DNA of 64,000 nt from Porphyridium purpureum (GCA_008690995.1 VRMN01000003.1:1116001-1180000), one strand, 5' to 3'; shown: positions 9,333 to 20,300, numbered from the stretch's first letter. Notes: generated by a model not told the origin, from the sequence alone. Made by a program: numbers and translations.

Positions 9333-12300
9333 ATGGATGGCGAGTCCAGCCTGCCAAAGGACTTTGAACATGATCACGTCGTTTCGGTCGACACAGGAGA
9401 CCACGCGCAGGCGGACCAAGAAAGTGCGCCGCAATACCAAACTCACGATGGCGTCTTGACACCGGGTCCAGGGGATGACATGCAGGTTGACATACACGAG
9501 TCCCCAGAAATGCTTCTTGACCTTTCCAGGGCCCACCAACCAGGAGGTCTAACGGATATTTCTGATGTGCAGGCCCGGAGCGAAGAAAGGAACTTCACGG
9601 CAATGGACACGGGGGTAGATGACCTTCATGTTGTTGAGATCACAGACACAGCCTCTGCGGATACCGATGTGGCAGTTCCCCCGGCTAACAGTCTAGAAAC
9701 AGAAAACTACAGTGTGCCGCGCGTGGTCTGGGCAGAAATGTCTGGCTTTGACAAGTACAAGACACCCTTTTGGTGGCCCGCTCTTCAGATGGGTTACCCA
9801 CTCCGACCGAGTGGCAAAATTCCGGTCTGCCTCATTGGTATCAGCGGTTCAGAGAAGCACTACTACTCAGAAGAGGCCGAGGCGAATGCCGTCCTTGTCT
9901 TTCGACGGCGAGTGAGTGGGGCCTGGATGGAACAGGAAGTGCCGCCTGCCAAGGCACATAAACTCCCTGTAGAGCTTGATATGGGAGATCGATCGACTAA
10001 GGCTCGAAACCATGCGAGTGTGCTGGATTCTAACATTGACCGGAACTGGTTTTCCATGGAGAGCTGGTTGCGCATGGAAAATGAGAAGAAACGTCGCGCC
10101 AATGCCGACAAGAAGACATCCATCGCGTCGGGCTCAGCGAGCACTCCTGAGGTCAGAGCTGCTCCCATCACACAAACGGTGTCTCATCTTGCGAATGACA
10201 CAGCGCAATCGAGTGCGATTCCAACCGGTCCTGCACAAGTGGAATCCTCGGCGCTTTCCGTAGATCGCTCGACGGCCGCCGTCGCACTAGATGGCAGGGA
10301 CACGAGCATCGACATGGCGGCGCCAAGCCTTGCATCGCCGTCATCTAGCACGGGTGGAACCGGCAGTAGCGTCGACGAGTACGATGACGTTTGCGACAAG
10401 TGCCACAAGGCTGGAGACTCTCTTATCATGTGTGAAGGTAGCTGTAAGCGCTGCTGGCACAGGGAGTGCCTGACACCGGATGCGCGACCTGCCGATGACG
10501 CCGACTTTTACTGCGACGACTGCACGAACGCCTCATGGGCGTGTGCGTATTGCCATCGTCAAGCTTTATCGTCCGAGCCGCTTGTTAAATGTACGGACTC
10601 GTATTGTGGGAAGAGGTACCACAAGCAATGCATTTCAAACCTGCCTCTGACAAAACATCGTCTGGACGAGGAGAAAATTGTGTGCCCTCGGCACTTTTGC
10701 GGCATGTGTGAAGGTGCGATCAACCTGGCCAAAGACAGTTCGTTTACATGGTGCCTTCGCTGTCCTGTGGCATACCACCGCGCGTGCTTACCTCCTGGTG
10801 TTATTCAGCTTGATTTCGCCGAAAAGCACTTTGTGTGCTCGAAGCACGTGGTTGCGGATGAGGTCGTGAATCGCTCGAGCAGAAACTTTAACAGGTGCGT
10901 TGCATGTGACGGAGGCGGAGATTTGCTCTGCTGCGACGGCTGCCCTGCGGCTTTCCACGAAAGCGAAGCGTGCATCTCCAAGTTTGCTCTTAATTTGAAA
11001 GGCACGTTGAAAAATGGCCGTTGGTACTGCCGGAATTGTACTGCCGGCAGAATGCCTGCCAGAGAAGACGTCGTGTGGGCGAAGCAAGGCTCGTATCCTT
11101 TTTGGCCTGCAGAAGTTTACCCAGCAGACGATGTAGCGGTGCCTGAGCGGCTGCTGAAAGTTGACCACAAGCCGCACGAGACAATCGCTGTGCGTTGGTA
11201 TCCTACGAACAAGAAAGAGGACATATGGGCTTGGCTGGGTAACTCCCACATAGCGCCCATCGACCAACAAAAATACGACGATGTGAAACAGGATCGAGCG
11301 TCCTACAGGGAAGCACTGAAACAGGCAGAAAAAGTGGTGAAGAGACAGCTGACCAATCCTATCTTGCCTGCGGATGATGTTCGCGCACGCGATCCGCCGA
11401 AGTATATCCGCATCAGTGCCAACTCGTACCTCGTAGAGAAGCCGCAGGGTGGCCCGAATGCAGAATGTAATTGCAAGGTCGAGAGGCCGTGCGTAGATAA
11501 CACGTGTCTGAATCGCCTTATGCAGTACGAATGTCCGAGAACGTGTCAGACGGACTCACTGTGCCAGAATCAGCGATTCACCAAGCGCCAGTACAAGAAG
11601 GTCAAGGCGTTTTACACGGGCAATCGTGGGTGGGGTGTGAAGGCGGCCGAAAACATCGCGGAGGGAGACTTCATCATCGAGTACGTGGGCGAAGTGGTGG
11701 ATAGGGATTTGTGTGAGCACCGAATTGCTACCCAGCGCCTAGAGAGCGAGAATGATGATTGGTACGTCATGTGTGTGGATGAGAATGTGTACATTGACTC
11801 GTCGCTGAAAGGGAACGTGTCTCGCTTTATCAATCACAGCTGTGCGCCGAATTGCGAAGTGCAGATGTGGGTGGTGAATGAGTCGGAGAAGCGCATGGGT
11901 ATCTTTGCGTTGACAAATATTGCGGCCGGGGAGGAAATCACGTACAAATACAACTTGAAGCAGCTGGATCCGGTGGACACGGTCACCAGGTACACAGAGT
12001 GCCGGTGCGCCGCGCCGAACTGTTCTGGATTTATTGGCAAGAAGTTGGGAAAGGATGTCAAGGTTTCCGCCGTCGTGGGTCGCCGGCGCGAGCTGATCGA
12101 CGGAACGGCCGCGGCGTCTGTGGACCTGTCCAAGGAGAAGAGCCCAGCGTCCAAGTCGGCCAAAAAGGCAGCGAGGACGCCAACTCCAGCGAAGACGAGT
12201 ACGAGGGTTGCAACACGTGTTGAGTCCAGCGGCCGAGCGGGGACCGTTGGATCTTCGTCGCGTGGTGACGCGCGCAAAGTGAAGGCCTTGCTGCCACGCA

Positions 12301-12785
12301 AAGTGAAGCTTGAGGACAGCAGCGGCGATTCTGCTGGTGAATCGAATAGCAGTGACGAGGCCCCTGGGCAGAAACGAGTGCCGTCCACACAGCCAACGAA
12401 TGGAAGCAGCTTGAATGCACGTGGCTCAGTGAAGCGAGCACGTGCTGGGCACAACGAGCGCTGCTTTTCGTGCGGGCAGCCCGAAACGGCAAGTCGCTTG
12501 TTTATGACCTGTGACATTCCGGCGTGCGGCAAAAAGTATCACGAGGCATGTGTTGAAATGGAAGGAGTGCGTAAACCCCAGGTTTGGAAGTGTTCTCGTC
12601 ATTTTTGCGGAGAATGTGAGAATCCGCCGGTGCGCTACTGCTCAAAGTGCCCACATGCGTACTGCCAGGAGCACCGGACCTATTCGATTTTTGATCGGGT
12701 GAACTCTAGTGGCGTGTCGGAGCCTGTGTGCTACGATTGCATCTCGCAGGAACGCAAGCGCGGCGGGCTGGTGAGCACGATCTGA
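9333..12785 (+). CDS. NSD-type histone H3K36 methyltransferase
   Basis: This nuclear enzyme likely methylates histone H3 lysine 36. The domain order matches animal NSD1/2/3. It has a PWWP-like domain at about residues 127-205 (TPFWWPALQM), then four PHD-type fingers starting near 353, 403, 456 and 522 (the last is CVACDGGGDLLCCDGCP). A second PWWP follows at about 578-640 (SYPFWPAEVYP), an AWS Cys cluster at 711-755, SET at about 758-880 with RFINHSCAPNC near 831, a post-SET Cys cluster near 889, and a C-terminal PHD/C5HCH at about 1044-1120. The SET catalytic motifs are intact (GWG, NHSC, YNL). The region between SET and the last finger is basic and Ser/Lys-rich. The codon before the ATG at 9333 is an in-frame GTG. 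Confidence 0.93.
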   Translation: MDGESSLPKDFEHDHVVSVDTGDHAQADQESAPQYQTHDGVLTPGPGDDMQVDIHESPEMLLDLSRAHQPGGLTDISDVQARSEERNFTAMDTGVDDLHVVEITDTASADTDVAVPPANSLETENYSVPRVVWAEMSGFDKYKTPFWWPALQMGYPLRPSGKIPVCLIGISGSEKHYYSEEAEANAVLVFRRRVSGAWMEQEVPPAKAHKLPVELDMGDRSTKARNHASVLDSNIDRNWFSMESWLRMENEKKRRANADKKTSIASGSASTPEVRAAPITQTVSHLANDTAQSSAIPTGPAQVESSALSVDRSTAAVALDGRDTSIDMAAPSLASPSSSTGGTGSSVDEYDDVCDKCHKAGDSLIMCEGSCKRCWHRECLTPDARPADDADFYCDDCTNASWACAYCHRQALSSEPLVKCTDSYCGKRYHKQCISNLPLTKHRLDEEKIVCPRHFCGMCEGAINLAKDSSFTWCLRCPVAYHRACLPPGVIQLDFAEKHFVCSKHVVADEVVNRSSRNFNRCVACDGGGDLLCCDGCPAAFHESEACISKFALNLKGTLKNGRWYCRNCTAGRMPAREDVVWAKQGSYPFWPAEVYPADDVAVPERLLKVDHKPHETIAVRWYPTNKKEDIWAWLGNSHIAPIDQQKYDDVKQDRASYREALKQAEKVVKRQLTNPILPADDVRARDPPKYIRISANSYLVEKPQGGPNAECNCKVERPCVDNTCLNRLMQYECPRTCQTDSLCQNQRFTKRQYKKVKAFYTGNRGWGVKAAENIAEGDFIIEYVGEVVDRDLCEHRIATQRLESENDDWYVMCVDENVYIDSSLKGNVSRFINHSCAPNCEVQMWVVNESEKRMGIFALTNIAAGEEITYKYNLKQLDPVDTVTRYTECRCAAPNCSGFIGKKLGKDVKVSAVVGRRRELIDGTAAASVDLSKEKSPASKSAKKAARTPTPAKTSTRVATRVESSGRAGTVGSSSRGDARKVKALLPRKVKLEDSSGDSAGESNSSDEAPGQKRVPSTQPTNGSSLNARGSVKRARAGHNERCFSCGQPETASRLFMTCDIPACGKKYHEACVEMEGVRKPQVWKCSRHFCGECENPPVRYCSKCPHAYCQEHRTYSIFDRVNSSGVSEPVCYDCISQERKRGGLVSTI

Positions 12786-13217
12786 GAATCCGTGCTGAGA
12801 AGCTGCGGGTTTTGTGTATCTGGCGCCTTTTTCGCGAAAAACGAATGCTTTGTTTCTCTGTCGAGTGACAATCGCGAAGATGCCGCTGCAAAGGTTGAGA
12901 GCCGCGTCGGTCACGACGCGAAGGACGAACACACCATGGGCACCGAGTCGATTCTGACCACAGGCACGTATACACACACCGGCGCAGGCGCGATCGCCGC
13001 TCGTCGACACCACGCGCACGCGTGCTACTGAACGGGCACTGCAATTCTTGGCTGTACCCCGTAAGTACAGCGCGTCCCCTCGATAGCCAGGCGAACCTCC
13101 TGTGTACAGCTTTCACCGCGCAAAATCAATCACTTTGCGCAATACCAAAAAGCCCCGAATCCATAGGGCGCGAACAGCGCCAACGCGGGCGCGCAGTCTA
13201 GGGTCGCGACGCGGCAA
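12786..13217 (+). promoter_or_regulatory. Promoter region of the PDI gene with three GTAC elements
   Basis: No gene is seen. Copies related to the window's GTAC element occur at 13052-13058 (CTGTACC), 13063-13070 (AAGTACAG) and 13102-13110 (GTGTACAGC), all upstream of the TATA box. Confidence 0.4.
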
Positions 13218-13225
13218 TATATAAA
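13218..13225 (+). promoter_or_regulatory. TATA box of the PDI gene
   Basis: TATATAAA, 189 bp upstream of the ATG at 13407. It is one of the clearest core promoter elements in the window. Confidence 0.65.
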
Positions 13226-13327
13226 CGCGGGTCTGATTTCGACCATGAAGTTGGAAAGAAAGATTCCTCGGTAGATCGTCCCACAGACAGAAATAGAGAT
13301 AGAGACCGAGGTGAGTCTCGTGAACGA

Positions 13328-13347
13328 GAAGAGAGAGAGAGAGAGAC
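13328..13347 (+). repeat. GA dinucleotide repeat in the PDI 5' leader
   Basis: A purine-only GA run lies between the TATA box and the start codon, inside a longer purine-rich leader. Confidence 0.8.
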
Positions 13348-13406
13348 ACGGGGTCGGCAGATAGAGGGTAGAGACGCAGGGACGGAAGAAGGCGGGTTGA
13401 TCGACA

Positions 13407-14864
13407 ATGGCGAGGATTTTGGCCCTGGTCGCGTTGCTGGCCGTCGCGGCATTGGGCGCCGTGGCCGCCGCGGACGGCGACAGCAGCGTGTTTGTGCTGA
13501 CAGATGATAACTTCAAGGAGGAGCTGGCGAAGCACGATCTCGCCCTCGTCAAGTTCTACGCGCCGTGGTGCGGCCACTGCAAGGCGATGGCGCAGAGCTT
13601 CGTTGACGCCGCAGAGGAACTGAAGGGTACCGCGCTGCTGGCAGATCTGGACGCCACCGTCCATGACAAAATGGCCAAGGAGTACGGAGTCACGGGCTTC
13701 CCGACCCTCAAGTTCTTCGTCAAGGGCGAGGTGCTCAAGGACTACAAGGGCGCTCGCGACAAGGACGGGATCGTGGCGGGCGTCAAGAAGGCGCTTGAGC
13801 CGGTGTTCGTCACCATGGATAACAAGGAGGCCGTGGAGGCCTTCCTCGCGTCCACCGCGCCGCGCGTACTCGGCGTCGCACCGGCTGCCGTCGATGCGTT
13901 CAAGGCTGGAATCACGTCCTTGGGTGATGATTTGGATGCCGCAGCGCTGGGTCTCGTGACTGACGTTTCGCTTCTGCCAGCCGCTCTCAAGACGGGTGCC
14001 GATTCGGTGGCTGTGATCCCCCAGGAGGCCGCACTGGACTCGGAGGACACAAAGATCTTTCCAATGACAGCGACGGCCGATGAGCTGGTGAAAGCAGTGA
14101 AGAACGCTCTCATCCCTGCTTTTGGCCCTCTCACAATGGGCAATGCGCGTCTGTATCTTGACCTTCAGCCGGCCTTGGTGACCTTGTTCCTGGACGACAA
14201 GCCGGTCGCAGAATCCCCATACGCAGAAATCATGAAGGCTGCCGCGAAGGAGCTTGCTGAATCATTGCCAAAGTTCAAGTTTGTCTACACGGTGGGTGAA
14301 GAGCTCAAGGGCTTCAAGAACTACGTGTTTGGCGAAGGGGTCGAACCCAAGATCCCGGTAGCCGTTTACAAGTTTGGGGACGACTCCAAGTACGTCGTTG
14401 ATCAGGAGAGTGACCTGACTCTGGAGACGCTGAAGACATGGGTGGGCAAGATTGCCTCTGGCGAGCTCGCGCCGCCGCTCAAATCTGAGCCGATCCCCGA
14501 GACTCAAGACGGTCCTGTGCACAAGGTTGTCGGTCTAAGCTTCTCCCAGGTATGCGAGGACACGACGAAAGATGTTCTCATCATGCAGTATGCGCCGTGG
14601 TGCGGACATTGTAAGAAATTGCACCCGATTTGGGAAGCCGTTGCGGAGAAGCTGAAGGGCGAGGAAACGTTGGTCATTGCGTCGATGGATGCCACGGAGA
14701 ATGACTCGCCCAGCGAGTACAAGGCGAAGGGCTATCCAACGATTCAGTTCTTCCCTGCCGGCGGGGCGATGATCCCGTACAGCGGCGGTCGCACGGAGGA
14801 AGACATCATCAAGTTCATCAAGGAGAACGCAAAGTCTTCGCACTCTTTGAAAGATGAGTTGTAG
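13407..14864 (+). CDS. PDI: Protein disulfide isomerase, ER-resident
   Basis: This enzyme forms and rearranges disulfide bonds in proteins folding in the ER lumen. A signal peptide covers residues 1-21 (MARILALVALLAVAALGAVAA). Two thioredoxin domains carry the active site APWCGHCK, with the Cys pairs at 55/58 and 399/402. The order is the classical a-b-b'-a' with redox-inactive middle domains. The protein ends in KDEL, the ER retrieval signal. Length (485) fits canonical PDI. The start is the only sensible ATG because it begins the signal peptide, and a TATA box lies upstream. Confidence 0.97.
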   Translation: MARILALVALLAVAALGAVAAADGDSSVFVLTDDNFKEELAKHDLALVKFYAPWCGHCKAMAQSFVDAAEELKGTALLADLDATVHDKMAKEYGVTGFPTLKFFVKGEVLKDYKGARDKDGIVAGVKKALEPVFVTMDNKEAVEAFLASTAPRVLGVAPAAVDAFKAGITSLGDDLDAAALGLVTDVSLLPAALKTGADSVAVIPQEAALDSEDTKIFPMTATADELVKAVKNALIPAFGPLTMGNARLYLDLQPALVTLFLDDKPVAESPYAEIMKAAAKELAESLPKFKFVYTVGEELKGFKNYVFGEGVEPKIPVAVYKFGDDSKYVVDQESDLTLETLKTWVGKIASGELAPPLKSEPIPETQDGPVHKVVGLSFSQVCEDTTKDVLIMQYAPWCGHCKKLHPIWEAVAEKLKGEETLVIASMDATENDSPSEYKAKGYPTIQFFPAGGAMIPYSGGRTEEDIIKFIKENAKSSHSLKDEL

Positions 14865-15073
14865 ACTGGTTCGCTTCATTGACAGACGCAGGCGTGTAAG
14901 CTTTCCTGATGTAGACGTCTTCACGTTACTTGAGTTCAAGAAAAATATTGCGTTTTTATCCATGCCTTCTGAGTGATTTGCGAAAGCATGAAGATGGGCG
15001 TGAAGAGAGTGCATATGTGTGCCTCTAGCGTACGCGGAACTCTGCGAGCTTAGACTATCCCGCGAGGACACTA

Positions 15074-15709
15074 CTAAAGATTCTTCGTCTCGACCTTGGC
15101 AAGTCCAAGCTTGACAAGGTCTTGATAAGGTAGCGACTTTCCATTGATTGTCTCGCGCTCGTACCGCATTGTCCTTCTTTTCACGCTGTTATCCACCATC
15201 ACTGGCTTTGTCACTGCGTCCACAATGCCGTTGCTGACCGAAACATCATTTCCGGCAGGCTTCTGGTTTTCGATAAGGTCCGCATGCGCTGATTCGGTGG
15301 TGGGCTCCGGCTCAATTCCTTGAGATGCGGCAACAAGGTCCTGACGTTCAATTTGGGCCAACAACGCCGCAATGACGGAATCGTCCACTTCAGAAATCTT
15401 CTGCGTATCTACGTCAAAGACCCCTCCTGTCAGCACTAAAGACGCACCAGACATTTCTACAGGACCTGTGCCTTGAGCCGAGGTCGAAGGAGTTTGGGCA
15501 TCGGCGTGTCCATCGTCCCTTCGTGACGAGTCAGACGGTTCTTGCCTTGCTTTTGTAGGACCTTCTGTGGGCAAAACTTCCTGCAGGGGCACGTGCGGCT
15601 TGACATGATCAAAGCTGACGGTCGGCAATGCGGGACTCTGCTCGCATTCAGCGTTGGAGCTGCTGGCATTGTCACTGGAGCCAGGCTCGCTACTCAGACA
15701 CGCGCCCAT
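15074..15709 (-). CDS. Small acidic protein with N-myristoylation-like start
   Basis: I do not recognise this 211-residue protein. It begins MGACLSSE, a good N-myristoylation motif (Gly2, Ser6) with Cys4 as a possible palmitoylation site, so it is probably membrane-anchored on the cytosolic side. Most of the chain is acidic, Ser/Thr-rich and likely disordered. The last 40 residues are more ordered and basic (KRRTMRYERETINGKSLPYQ...). It converges with the PDI gene, about 210 bp apart. The lipid anchor is inferred from the first residues only. Confidence 0.7.
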   Translation of the reverse strand: MGACLSSEPGSSDNASSSNAECEQSPALPTVSFDHVKPHVPLQEVLPTEGPTKARQEPSDSSRRDDGHADAQTPSTSAQGTGPVEMSGASLVLTGGVFDVDTQKISEVDDSVIAALLAQIERQDLVAASQGIEPEPTTESAHADLIENQKPAGNDVSVSNGIVDAVTKPVMVDNSVKRRTMRYERETINGKSLPYQDLVKLGLAKVETKNL

Positions 15710-15899
15710 CCGGCCCGCCCTCTACGACTGTCTGGCTCTCGCTCGTCGATCTACTGGTGCTGAACTTGAACGTTTGCCTCGACTCGGGTCCTATTGGCTT
15801 GCGACGTAAAATCCTGGACTGCGGCTGTCGGAAACGCGAGACAATACCCTCAACACAAAGAGTTCGACTTCCGTGACAACTTTCCCAAGCTCAACGTTT

Positions 15900-15990
15900 G
15901 AATGGATTTTGAAAAAAAGGAAAATTTCAAAAGCGAGATCGGTTTATCAATTTCCAACACTTAATTAACGCTTTAAACATTATTCAAACC
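15900..15990. other. AT-rich island
   Basis: A markedly AT-rich tract in otherwise GC-rich DNA, with an 8-bp inverted repeat (atcggttt...aaaccgat) around a TTAATTAA. It lies between two minus-strand genes, downstream of one and upstream of the other, and may hold a 3' end signal or promoter. Confidence 0.45.
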
Positions 15991-16057
15991 GATTTCGTTC
16001 CATTGTGTGCGCCCAAGCACGGTTGCGCAAGGCGACAAGCGTTGTCATGCTTGTCTC

Positions 16058-16840
16058 CTATGCTGCAGGAAGATGCTTCTGCCGCATTTGCTCGATGATT
16101 TTCTTGGCGTTCCGCGAGAAACAAAGCCCGTGGCCAACCGCCGCCATGTCAAAATCCATGGCCTCAATTGCGTCCAGGTCCTTCCCGTAATCTTCCATAC
16201 AATTTGGCCGCGCCACAAGTGAGAAAAAGACCCCCGGCGTGCCATGAATCGTAAAGCCCATGAAGTATGAAATCACTTTGGCCAGCATTGTCGCTGGTGC
16301 GCCCTCGCAATCGAATGTATCCTCATTTGGTGGGCCTTCGCCCTGTAAAATGTCCATGCAGACAAGAATGCCGGGAGAATCGGCACGAGGCTTCCACACC
16401 AGCACGTTTTCGGAATTTGTGGGCTTTGCTGGGTTGATCACACACAGCAGCTCATAGAACTGCATGTTCTGGAATGGCGTCGATTCCATGAAATTCTTCC
16501 CTTTCAGGTTTTCATTCGGATGTTTCATGCGTGCGTTGTTCCAGTACGTGGCGCCGAATTTCTCGACGTAGTACGTGTCGTCGCACCCATGCGAGTGGCA
16601 CAGCGCAATGACGTGCACGATCTTGCCTAGCTTGAGCAGCTCAGCTTCGGTGGCCTCATCCAGGCGCACGCACCCGACCAGCGCGAGCTCGTCCTTTTCG
16701 CGCAGCACAATCATGTTGCGCGTGATGCAGGTGAACGGCAAAGGCAGCTTGAACAGGCCGCCCACGACCCACACATTTTCGCAGAGCGCTTTCAGCGGGC
16801 CGTTGCCTAGCGGCGGCGGCACAAACTTTGCGTCGCTCAT
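16058..16840 (-). CDS. Metallo-beta-lactamase-fold-like protein (260 aa), degenerate metal site
   Basis: The order of elements recalls small metallo-beta-lactamase-fold hydrolases. An N-terminal strand pair contains VWVVGGLFKLPLPFTCITRN, then comes HSHGCDD in the place where the HxHxDH metal motif sits (about residues 85-92), and near the C terminus AAVGHGLCFS, like the GHG loop of the fold. The metal motif is not canonical, so activity is uncertain. No transit peptide is evident. I use the ATG at 16840; the frame is open upstream from a GTG at 16978, but that part translates a 37-bp repeat. The function is unknown. Confidence 0.75.
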   Translation of the reverse strand: MSDAKFVPPPLGNGPLKALCENVWVVGGLFKLPLPFTCITRNMIVLREKDELALVGCVRLDEATEAELLKLGKIVHVIALCHSHGCDDTYYVEKFGATYWNNARMKHPNENLKGKNFMESTPFQNMQFYELLCVINPAKPTNSENVLVWKPRADSPGILVCMDILQGEGPPNEDTFDCEGAPATMLAKVISYFMGFTIHGTPGVFFSLVARPNCMEDYGKDLDAIEAMDFDMAAVGHGLCFSRNAKKIIEQMRQKHLPAA

Positions 16841-16873
16841 CCCAGTCCTGCTCTTTCCCTCTCCTGTACGCGC

Positions 16874-16966
16874 TGTCGCAGCCAAGCGCGCTTCTGATCG
16901 CCTTTGCCAATGTCGCAGCCAAGCGCGCTTCTGATCGCCTTTGCCAATGTCGCAGCCAAGCGCGCT
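16874..16966. repeat. 37-bp tandem repeat, about 2.5 copies
   Basis: The unit starts tgtcgcagccaagcgcgctt at 16874, 16911 and 16948, so the period is 37 bp. Copies look identical over the visible length. The repeat lies just 5' of the ATG of the metallo-beta-lactamase-like gene, in its promoter or leader. A period of 37 is not a multiple of three, which argues against it being coding. Confidence 0.9.
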
Positions 16967-17091
16967 GCCGGCTAACACAGCTTATGTCGCTTGCATTTTT
17001 ATCTCAATCCCACGCGCCTTGTGTTGGGAATGAGGAGAGAATCAAGGTGAGAGTCGCAGACGTTTCCGATTTTCTCCTTCTCAACAGGTTT

Positions 17092-17122
17092 ACTGTACTG
17101 TACCCTGAGAATAACTGTACCT
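17092..17122 (+). promoter_or_regulatory. GTAC-element cluster upstream of UvrB
   Basis: ACTGTACTGTACCC at 17092-17105 is followed by an exact ACTGTACCT at 17114-17122, about 190 bp before the first ATG of the uvrB-like gene. Confidence 0.4.
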
Positions 17123-17309
17123 CAGCCAAGAGGAGCTGGAGCGTTGAGGCCTTTGTGAGGTGGCGCGGCGTCCGCGCGTCATTCGAGCAAAACCGCAGCA
17201 ACACCTCGGTTCTGTGACGCTTCGTGTCGCACACACGGACGCGACGTCGCAGAACCGTGTGCGCCTTTCTGCACGTAAGAGGGGGGAAACAATTGGCCCG
17301 GCGCCTTGC

Positions 17310-20300
17310 ATGGGTTGGCGCCGCGTCGGTACGCACGGCAGAAGGATGAGCGCGTCGCGAACGGAGCGTCACACATCACGGACTGGCCTGTTTGTAGAAG
17401 CCGGAGCATGTCTCGGCATGATTCATCGCACGGCCATGGTTTATGGAAGGTATCATGCCTTGAGATTGCTGCTAGTGAAATCGCAGACACGTCCGCATGC
17501 GTGCGGCTGGCTGCATTCGCGCGGGTTGTGCTCGATAAACGCCAGGACGCCGCCGTTGCACCGAGTCGGGTCCGACAAAACGGACACTGTGAGTCCGGTT
17601 TACGTGGCGGCGGCCCCGCACGGACAGTCTCTCTCAGATCATCCGCGTCAGAGGCATAAAGAGCTAAATCAAATCTATCCGCCACCTCCATCGCCTGCAA
17701 AGTCACCGGTACTCGCGGACAGCAAAAAGACGGCCGCGCTCGCGAAGCATGTGGTGTCAGAAGTATCTCCTCTTACCAAGGAACAAGTTGCTGCGTTTCT
17801 GAAAGACTTTGAATCCTGGCCGCTGCGCATGAAGGAGCAGCTCGAATTGCCAGACGACGCGGAGCCACTGCAGATGCTGGCGAAGAGTTGGGCTGTGTAT
17901 GTGTCTGAGCGTGACCGCGCGATTGTGGCCTCGCTCGACCGGAAGTCTCGCTTTGTTGTGAAGGACGCCAGGCGAGCCCTATCTCTGCTTTCAGCCCTGC
18001 GACTTGATTGCGCGACCAAGTGGGTCCCAGCACAAGGTCTAGAGTCGGTCCACACGATTGTCCGGATTGTAGGACCATCGCCAGTGTGCCAAAAGGCGCT
18101 CACGTACCTGCTGGCACATGGTGTGCGTCTTGTTGTAGCTCGAACGGACGATGACAGTAACCACAGGGGTGCAGATGCGGTACGTGAAGTCGGACATGCA
18201 TCGCTCGCCCCTGCTACATTGTCACGGGCCACCAAGACTCTTGTTGGTGAAACCAACATATTTAAACAGAGTTCAGATCCCTTGCAGCTACCAGAAGCGC
18301 TGAATGGGGACTCGAACATCATTCACAAGCTAGAAAGACAGTCGGACGAGGTTGTCGATTTGACGTTCCCGAGTTTGGACATGAACACAAAACTTGTCCA
18401 TCCACCGCCCGTGCAGAAGCGGAAATCGGCGAATCAGCAAGAGCATTTAAAGCGCACTCCATTCAAGGTCAAAACCGCTTTTGAGCCTGCAGGTGACCAG
18501 CCGCACGCCATTGAATTTCTCGCGTCTGGCCTGAAAGCCGGTGAGCGCTTTCAGTTGCTGGCTGGCGGTACGGCGACGGGTAAGACCTACTTAATGGCCA
18601 AGCTGATCGAAAAAGTGCAGCAGCCGACGCTCGTTCTGGCACCAAACAAGACCCTCGCTTCGCAGCTGTGCAATGAGTTGCGTGCGTTCCTTCCCCACAA
18701 CGCAGTCGAGTACTTTGTCTCCTACTATGACTTTTTCCTGCCCGAGGCGTATGTAGAGACTACGAACACGTACATTGAGAAAATTTCGCAGGTTAATGAC
18801 GATGTGGATCGCCTGCGACACTCTGCAACCTACGCCCTGTACTCGCGACCAGATGTGGTCATCGTGGCATCTGTTTCGTGCATTTATGGTCTCGGCGTCT
18901 CGTCAACTTACTTGGAAAATGTGGTCCGGCTTCGACAAGGCGCGAACGTGGATGACTTATGCAGTGGACTCCGTCACATACAGTATGAGCGGGTGGACAG
19001 TGTTGCCCTGGCTGATCGAGCCACGTATGCACTTTCGAAAGACGCTCTTGAAATTCGTGTTTCATGGGAAAGAGATCTGACGTACCGTTGTCGGCTCGAC
19101 GAAGAAACTGGACTTGTATGCGGTCTTGATGTATTGCGAGACGGCCAAGACGGGCAAGGGCCACGGGTTGTGCGCCGGAATTGCGTAGAGCTTGGCGTTT
19201 ATCCGGCAAAGCACTTTCTTGCCCCATCTGCGCAGGAGTTTGAGGACGTTCTGAGTAGGATCGAAATGGAGCTGAAAGCGCAGGTGCGCTCTTTGAACGC
19301 TCAGGGGAAGCTTGCGGAATCGAAGCGACTGGTGGACCGTGTACAGAGTGATATCGAAATGTTGAAAACAATAGGTTATTGCTCGGGGGTCGAGAACTAC
19401 TCGAGGTACTTGAGCGGGAGGAATGCGGGCGAGCGCCCGGATACTCTGCTAGACTATTTTCCAGATAAGAGCCTTTTAATTGTGGATGAGAGCCATGTGG
19501 CTGTACCGCAGTTGTCAGCCATGATTGCCGGTGATATGCGCCGGAAGAGAAACCTCGTCAAGCATGGATTCCGGCTTCCGTCGTGCCTTGACAACCGCCC
19601 ATTGACCGGGACTGAATTTTGGTCTCAGATTGAGCAAGCCATTTTTGTTTCGGCCACACCCGGTGAGACAGAGGAGCGGTGGTGTGGCGCAGAAAACCGT
19701 GTGGAGATGGTGAACCGGCCGACGGGAATTCTCGACCCGCTCGTGGAAGTTCGACCGACCGCGAACCAAATGGACCAACTCTTGGATGAAATCAAGGTGC
19801 GTAAGACCAAGGGCGAGGCGGTGCTGGTAACCACTGTGACGAAAAAGCTCGCAGAAGCAGTCGCCGAATTCTTGTCGCAGCGCGGAGGGAGCGACTTGCG
19901 CGTTTCCTACATCCACTCGGGTGTGAAAACCATTGAGCGTGTGCAACTTTTGCACGAGTTGAACCAGGGTAGATTAGATGCGCTTGTTGGCGTCAATTTG
20001 CTGAGAGAAGGACTCGATCTACCAAGCGTGAGCTTGGTTGTGATCATGGACGCGGACAAGCAAGGTTTTCTTCGAAGCCGAAGCTCGCTCATTCAGACGA
20101 TTGGCCGCGCCGCTCGGCACGTGAATGGTCGCGCAATTCTCTTTGCTGACATGGAGACCCGCGCAATGACCGAGGCAATCAACGAGACGGCGAGGCGACG
20201 GAGGATCCAGGAGGCCTTCAACAGTCAGCACCAGCGTGAGCCAAAACCTGTTCAGAAGAAAGCGATGTTGGATTTAGCAACCGACGGTAACGGAAACATG

